A DNA stretch of 18,344 nt, taken from assembly GCA_012517025.1 (NCBI GenBank), contig JAAYVT010000185.1, positions 1 to 18,344 on the forward strand. Reading direction: 5' to 3'. This document shows positions 14,431 to 18,344 of this stretch, in pieces (the first letter of the stretch is position 1; every line of letters begins with the position of its first letter). The notes under the pieces were generated by a model that saw nothing but the letters and a program-made list of their open reading frames with translations, was not told the DNA's origin and searched no databases. The DNA comes from Phyllobacteriaceae bacterium (lineage in GTDB: Bacteria > Pseudomonadota > Alphaproteobacteria > Rhizobiales > Ancalomicrobiaceae). Made by a program: the position numbers and the translations under genes.

Positions 14431-14446
14431 CCGCCGCGCGCGGCGG
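14431..14446 (-). terminator. GC palindrome downstream of the DUF2892 gene
   Basis: CCGCCGCG (14431-14438) and CGCGGCGG (14439-14446) form a perfect 16-base palindrome, 14 bases beyond the stop codon of the small membrane-protein gene. There is no T-run. It may slow or end transcription before the amiC leader, but a real loop requires opening the central pairs. Confidence 0.35.
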
Positions 14447-14460
14447 CGATCCCATCGCGA

Positions 14461-14664
14461 TCACTTCTTCATCGGGCAGGACGAGATGCCGAGAAGCGTG
14501 TAGGCCGGGCAGAAGCCGAGCAGCGCGGTGGCCAGCGGCACCACGCCGATCCAGCCGACCCACTTCCAGGAAATCGTCGCCGGGGCGAGCAGGGCGAAGG
14601 CGATCAGCGCCAGCCCGACCACGATGCGCAGAATCTTGTCGATACCACCGACGTTGGTCGTCAT
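14461..14664 (-). CDS. Small DUF2892 (YgaP transmembrane-like) membrane protein
   Basis: This 67-residue protein has two hydrophobic segments, near residues 12-29 and 33-51, and a C-terminal part with Cys52 in GFCPAYTLLGIS and Cys63 in SSCPMKK. The opening NVGGIDKILRIVVGLAL and the CPAYTLLGI motif are typical of DUF2892 proteins, a domain also found at the end of the rhodanese YgaP. The molecular role is not established. The ATG at 14664 is chosen because AGGAG lies upstream; an in-frame extension to 14724 has no such support. It points the same way as the amide operon but is separated from amiC by 237 bases with a terminator, so it is probably independent. Confidence 0.88.
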   Translation of the reverse strand: MTTNVGGIDKILRIVVGLALIAFALLAPATISWKWVGWIGVVPLATALLGFCPAYTLLGISSCPMKK

Positions 14665-14856
14665 GAGAGGTCTCCTCGTGCAATCCGTCGCGCGACGTCG
14701 GAACCCGTCTCCGCCGTCGTCCACGGCTTCTTTAAGAGATGACGCGCCCGGCGTCGGTGATCAAGTCACACCCGCGGTCGCGACGGTCGGCCCGCCCTTG
14801 CCGAGCCGGGTTCGGATCGACATAGTCGCCGCGCAACGTCGAGCGAGGAGATCGAG

Positions 14857-16167
14857 ATGGCAGCGCTGTCGCGCCGGGTCGGCTGGAGACCGGTCGCCGC
14901 GGTCGTCGGGATCGTGTTCACCGTCGTGGTCGGCGTGATGATGCTGGTCCGTCCGGACGCCGAATGGGCGCAGGTGTTCGTCCTGGCCTCGCGCCAGCTG
15001 TGGCACGGCGAGGACTTCTACCACCCCGGCACGCTCTATCTCTATCCGCCGTTCGGGGCCGTCCTCGGCCTGATCTTCGTGCCGCTCCCCGAATGGGGCG
15101 CGCGCCTCGGCTTCTTCGCGGTCAACTTGGCGGCGATCGCGACGATCGCGATGGTGTCGTGGCGGCTCGCCGGCGGCGGCACCCTCGGCGAACCGTCGCG
15201 GGAGACCCGCGACGACTGGACCGTCGTCGCCCTCGGCGCGGTGGTCGCGGCGCCCTACGCCTGGAACACCGTGCTGCACCAGCAGGCCGACCTCCTGATC
15301 GACGCGTTGGTGGCGCTCGGCATGCTCGCCGCGCTCCGCCGTCGCTCGCTCGCCGCCGGTATCCTGATCGGCCTCGGTGCGGCGATCAAGGGACCGCCGC
15401 TGCTCTTCGTCGTCTATTTCCTGTGGCGGCGCGACTGGCGGGCGACGGCGGCGCTGCTCGTCACCGTGTTCGGCGTCAGCCTGCTGCCCGATCTGGTCGG
15501 GCGCGCCCCGGAGGGGGTGTGGCTCGGCCTGTGGCTGAAGCGCATCATTCTGCCGGCGGCCGACGTCGACACCGCGCTCGGCGCCTGGGCGACGACGACC
15601 AGCTTCAACATCTCCAATCAGTCGCTCGGCGGCACGATCCAGCGTTTGGTGAACAGCGTGCTGACGCGCGAGGGCGGCGATCTCGTCATCGTCGCCCGGC
15701 CGATGCTCGAGGCGCGGGCGATGAAGCTCGTCACCTACGGGCTGATGGCGGCGATCGGGCTCGTCACCTTCGCCGTCTCGGCGCTCGCCGAGCGGCGTCG
15801 CGCCGCGATCGCGCCCTCCGTCGAGGCCGAGCGCGAGGCGCGGGCGACCGAACTGGCGATCGTGCCGCTACTGATGCTCATGTTCTCGCTGATGTCGGGG
15901 CTCGCGCATTTCCCGATCGTCGCGCCGATGGCGGTGCTGTTGGCGCGCCGGGCGGTGAGCCGGCCCGATCGGCCGGCGGCGGTGGCGCTCGGCGTCGCGC
16001 TGGTGGTGGCGGTGGCGGTCAACAAGGACCTCGTCGGCCGCATCCTCTACGACGCCTTCCTGTGGTCCGGGGTGCCGACGCTCGGCCTGATCGCGCTGTG
16101 GCTCGGCGGGCTTGCGCTGCTCCTGCGCCCCTGCGCCGAGCCCGCCGCCGTCCTTCGACCGTCGTGA
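14857..16167 (+). CDS. GT87-type (DUF2029) polytopic membrane glycosyltransferase
   Basis: This 436-residue membrane protein has a first hydrophobic segment at about residues 11-31 and roughly ten in all. Between the first two is a loop with DFYHPGTLYLYPPFGAVL. The D-F-Y followed by Y-P-P-F pattern is characteristic of GT87/DUF2029 proteins, which are polyprenyl-phosphate-sugar-dependent transferases related to mycobacterial mannosyltransferases. It would act at the outer face of the cytoplasmic membrane on an unknown glycan or lipid. The ATG at 14857 is preceded by GAGGAG. It is divergent from the DUF2892 gene and has no co-directional partner, since the tRNA beyond it is on the other strand. 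The substrate cannot be deduced. Confidence 0.82.
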   Translation: MAALSRRVGWRPVAAVVGIVFTVVVGVMMLVRPDAEWAQVFVLASRQLWHGEDFYHPGTLYLYPPFGAVLGLIFVPLPEWGARLGFFAVNLAAIATIAMVSWRLAGGGTLGEPSRETRDDWTVVALGAVVAAPYAWNTVLHQQADLLIDALVALGMLAALRRRSLAAGILIGLGAAIKGPPLLFVVYFLWRRDWRATAALLVTVFGVSLLPDLVGRAPEGVWLGLWLKRIILPAADVDTALGAWATTTSFNISNQSLGGTIQRLVNSVLTREGGDLVIVARPMLEARAMKLVTYGLMAAIGLVTFAVSALAERRRAAIAPSVEAEREARATELAIVPLLMLMFSLMSGLAHFPIVAPMAVLLARRAVSRPDRPAAVALGVALVVAVAVNKDLVGRILYDAFLWSGVPTLGLIALWLGGLALLLRPCAEPAAVLRPS

Positions 16168-16306
16168 TCGTTCGCGGCGATTCGTCGGTGCGTCGGTTTC
16201 GATTCCGGCGGGGCGGGCGACCGACGAGCCGGCGACGAAGACGCGAAAAACGCGGCGCCGCACATCTGCGACCCGCGTTCGGTGATCCGACGATTTCGGG
16301 AGAAAA

Positions 16307-16383
16307 TGGCGCGCCCGGAGCGATTCGAACGCCCGACCCTCAGATTCGTAGTCTGATGCTCTATCCAGCTGAGCTACGGGCGC
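16307..16383 (-). tRNA. tRNA-Arg (anticodon ACG)
   Basis: The minus strand from 16383 to 16307 folds as a complete 77-base tRNA. The acceptor stem is GCGCCCG with CGGGCGC. The D arm is GCTC/GAGC, the anticodon stem TCAGA/TCTGA with loop CTACGAA, and the T arm GGGCG-TTCGAAT-CGCTC. The anticodon is ACG, read as inosine-CG after deamination, and serves CGN arginine codons. The discriminator is G and the 3' CCA is encoded (16309-16307). No integrase or duplicated tRNA end is visible next to it. Confidence 0.97.
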
Positions 16384-16748
16384 CTGCCCTGACGACCGGA
16401 GGAGCGTGCCCCCCGCGTCGGAGCCGTTGTCTAAACGGTTCCGTTCCGGCTGGCAAGCACTCTCGTCGCCTTCGATGACGATTTTTCCCCAGCTTCGCCG
16501 GACCGTCTCCCGACCCCGCGAAGGGGGACGAAAGCCGTCGCGCCGGCGGCGAACCGCCGTGCCGGGCGAGAACGCGGGGCAGCACGGCGCCGAACCCCGT
16601 CGTCACGTCGAGCGCGCTTCGTTATAGAAGAACGACCGTCGTGATCGCTCGGGGAGCCGCTCTCCGAAGGCCGCCGGATCGCGTCCACCCTTCCGGCTTC
16701 ACCTTCCCGTCCCCGTGATCGGGGGCGTCGGCGAGAAAACCGCGCCTC
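16384..16748. other. Intergenic region between tRNA-Arg and the EamA gene
   Basis: These 365 bases carry no supportable gene. They hold a candidate tRNA promoter near the left end (16428-16456). A perfect 6-bp hairpin with a CGAA loop lies at 16544-16559. An isolated TTATAG at about 16622-16627 could be a -10 element for the plus-strand gene, but no matching -35 is seen. Confidence 0.5.
16428..16456 (-). promoter_or_regulatory. Candidate promoter of tRNA-Arg
   Basis: On the minus strand TTGCCA (16456-16451), preceded by GC, and TAGACA (16433-16428) are separated by 17 bases and lie about 45 bases upstream of the tRNA 5' end. Spacing and the -35 are good; the -10 is a weak match. Position relative to the tRNA is the main support. 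Confidence 0.4.
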
Positions 16749-17642
16749 GTGTCCGTCCTCCTCGGCCCCCTCTTCAAGGTCATCTCGACGCTCGCCTTCG
16801 CGGTGATGCTGGTCGGCGTGAAGCTCCTCTCCGGTCGCATCCCGGCCGGCGAGGTCGTCTTCTTCCGCTCCGCCTTCGCGTTGATGCCGGTCGTCGCCAT
16901 GGTCGCCTGGCAGGGCGAGCTGCGCGAGGGGTTGAAGACCGATCGTCCCGGCGGGCATCTGATTCGCTCGGTGGTCGGCGTCACCGCGATGGCCCTGTGG
17001 TTCTCCGGCGTCCAGCGCATCAGCCTCGCCGATTCCCTCGCCATCACCTATGCGGCGCCGCTCCTGACGGTGGCGCTGGCCGCGATCCTGCTCGGCGAGA
17101 CGGTGCGCTTCCATCGCTGGAGCGCCGTCGCGGTCGGCTTCCTCGGCGTGCTGGTGGTGCTGTCGCCGCATCTCGGCGAGCTGTCGCATCTCCTCGACGG
17201 CGGCGCGGCGACCGGTGCGGCGATGTGTTTCGTCTACGCCTTCTTCATGGCCTTCGCCCAAATTCAGGTACGCAGCCTCACCCGCACCGAGCGCACCGGC
17301 GCCATCGTCGTCTATTTCTCGCTCGGCTCGGCCCTGGTCGCGCTCCTCACCGTGCCGTGGTGGGTGATGCCGGACGGCCGCGATTTCGCCATCCTGTTGA
17401 TGACCGGCATCTTCGGCGGCATCGGCCAGATCTTCCTCACCCTCGGCTATCGCCACGCCGACGCCTCGGTGATCGCGCCGCTCGAATACACCTCGATGCT
17501 GTGGGCGGTGGCGACCGGCTGGTGGTTCTTCGGCGAATGGCCGACCTCGACGGTGCTGCTCGGCTCGACGGTGATCATCGCCTCCGGCATCGCCATCGTC
17601 CTGCGCGAGCGCGCCCTCGGGCTGAAGCGCCGCGAGGAGTGA
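16749..17642 (+). CDS. EamA-domain (DMT superfamily) transporter
   Basis: This 297-residue inner-membrane protein has about ten hydrophobic segments arranged as two EamA repeats, roughly residues 8-135 and 150-290. The opening LAFAVMLVGVKLL followed by GEVVFFRSAFALMPV, and the mid-protein SLADSLAITYAAPLLTVALAAILLGE (given here in outline), are typical. The second repeat shows APLEYTSMLWAV and a matching GEWP motif. Members export metabolites or amino acids; the substrate here is unknown. The start is a GTG at 16749 with no clear ribosome-binding site, chosen because the protein then begins at the usual distance before the first membrane helix. It converges on the penicillin-binding protein gene with only three bases between the stops. 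Confidence 0.85.
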   Translation: MSVLLGPLFKVISTLAFAVMLVGVKLLSGRIPAGEVVFFRSAFALMPVVAMVAWQGELREGLKTDRPGGHLIRSVVGVTAMALWFSGVQRISLADSLAITYAAPLLTVALAAILLGETVRFHRWSAVAVGFLGVLVVLSPHLGELSHLLDGGAATGAAMCFVYAFFMAFAQIQVRSLTRTERTGAIVVYFSLGSALVALLTVPWWVMPDGRDFAILLMTGIFGGIGQIFLTLGYRHADASVIAPLEYTSMLWAVATGWWFFGEWPTSTVLLGSTVIIASGIAIVLRERALGLKRREE

Positions 17643-17645
17643 GCC

Positions 17646-18344
17646 TCACTCGATCCGGACCTCGACGCTGGCGCTCGCCCCGGTCGCGTCGATCACCGAC
17701 AGGCGCGAAAATCCCCGCCCTCGCGGCCACCACAGGCTCTGCCGGCGGCCGTCGGCGACGGCGATCGGCCGTCCGTCGATCAGCCAGGTCAGCGGCGGCA
17801 CCCCGCCGTGCGCCTCGAGCGACACCGGATCCGCCTCGCCGAGCCCGGTGGTCAGACCGAGGTCGATCCGCGCCCCGTCGGGCGGGAAGGTGATTTCGAG
17901 CCGCGGTCGCGCCGCCGCCGCGAGCGTCTTCGGCACGTCGCGGCGCAGATGCCGGAGCGGCGGCGGCAGGCTCGCCGAGGTGGCGCGCAGCACCCCGCGC
18001 GGAGCGGGAATGCCCTCCGGATCGACGCCGAGCCGCTGCCACGCGTCGAAGAGCAGCGGGGCGGCGACCATCCGCCCGATCAGCCCCGGCACCGGCCGCC
18101 CGTCCGGTCGCCCGACCCACACCCCGAGCGCCCGGCGTCGGTCGAAGCCGATTGCCCAGGCGTCGCGATACCCCCAGGAGGTGCCGGTCTTGAAGGCGAG
18201 CCGCCCCTGCAGGGCGTTCGGCGGCGGCGGCGCGCCGCGCAGGATGTCGGCGACGTACCACGCCGCCACCGGATCGGTGAGGCGTCGCCGCTCGGGTGAA
18301 AGCCGCCGGTCGTCGAGCCGCCGCACCACCGCCACGGTGGCGCC
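17646..18344 (-). CDS. pbpC: Penicillin-binding protein 1C, C-terminal part
   Basis: The last 232 codons are present; the 5' part, with the glycosyltransferase domain and the active-site SxxK motif, lies beyond the window. The fragment contains the third transpeptidase motif KTGTSWGYRDAWAIGF (codons for KTGT at 18191-18180), whose form after KTGT is characteristic of PBP1C. From about 85 residues before the end follows a beta-rich domain resembling the BiPBP C-terminal domain, with LEITFPPDGA, LTWLIDGRPIA and LSVIDATGASASVEV. PBP1C is a bifunctional peptidoglycan synthase in the inner membrane, in many bacteria encoded beside an alpha-2-macroglobulin-like protein; that gene would lie outside the window. 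Confidence 0.92.
   Translation of the reverse strand, partial: GATVAVVRRLDDRRLSPERRRLTDPVAAWYVADILRGAPPPPNALQGRLAFKTGTSWGYRDAWAIGFDRRRALGVWVGRPDGRPVPGLIGRMVAAPLLFDAWQRLGVDPEGIPAPRGVLRATSASLPPPLRHLRRDVPKTLAAAARPRLEITFPPDGARIDLGLTTGLGEADPVSLEAHGGVPPLTWLIDGRPIAVADGRRQSLWWPRGRGFSRLSVIDATGASASVEVRIE

Noticed and set aside
14757..14769. GTGA-N5-TCAC inverted repeat in the gap between the DUF2892 and GT87 genes, similar to a CRP/FNR-type site.
   Set aside because: The spacer is five rather than six bases and the flanks do not match FNR (TTGAT-N4-ATCAA) or CRP consensus. Four-base arms occur often by chance.
16307..16748. The tRNA-Arg region as a possible integration site of a mobile element.
   Set aside because: No integrase, no direct repeat of the tRNA 3' end and no change in base composition were seen on either side.

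Overview
The window is very GC-rich DNA with dense, tightly packed genes and weakly Shine-Dalgarno-led starts. Gene content (NCS1 permease, Urt-type ABC transporter, AmiC/AmiR sensor pair, CbbQ/CbbO-type chaperone pair, GT87 membrane protein, PBP1C) and protein style fit an alphaproteobacterium, most likely Hyphomicrobiales. This placement is inference from protein resemblance only. No mobile element, CRISPR array or phage gene was seen.

Layout. (1) 1-3438, plus strand: the last 48 codons of an ApbE-type FMN transferase, a structured gap ending in an intrinsic terminator, then a two-gene operon for a MoxR-class AAA+ ATPase (CbbQ/NirQ/NorQ family) and its VWA-domain partner (CbbO/NorD family). 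(2) 3439-3646: a convergent gap with a terminator hairpin for each side. (3) 14223-3647, minus strand: a ten-gene short-chain amide module. In transcription order it holds amiC (cytosolic ligand sensor), amiR (ANTAR antiterminator), a Tat-exported UrtA-like binding protein, UrtB- and UrtC-like permeases, UrtD- and UrtE-like ATPases, aliphatic amidase amiE, an NCS1 permease, and a MetX-like alpha/beta hydrolase followed by a terminator. (4) 14461-18344: a small DUF2892 membrane protein (minus), a GT87-type membrane glycosyltransferase (plus), tRNA-Arg(ACG) (minus), an EamA/DMT exporter (plus) and the C-terminal part of penicillin-binding protein 1C (minus, running off the window).

How the amide module appears to work: short-chain amides are captured by the exported binding protein and imported by the ABC transporter, with the NCS1 permease as a possible second route. 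AmiE hydrolyses them to carboxylate and ammonia. Amide inside the cell would bind AmiC and release AmiR, which lets transcription pass intrinsic terminators. The sequence carries two such attenuators, one in front of amiC itself and one between amiR and the transporter genes. Each pairs a terminator and U-tract with upstream hairpins whose loops resemble the ANTAR hexaloop (A at position 1, G at position 4). In each, the 3' strand of the proximal hairpin lies inside the 5' strand of the terminator, so the two folds exclude each other. This double-attenuator layout, together with the uncharacterised MetX-like hydrolase at the end of the operon, is the most interesting content of the window.
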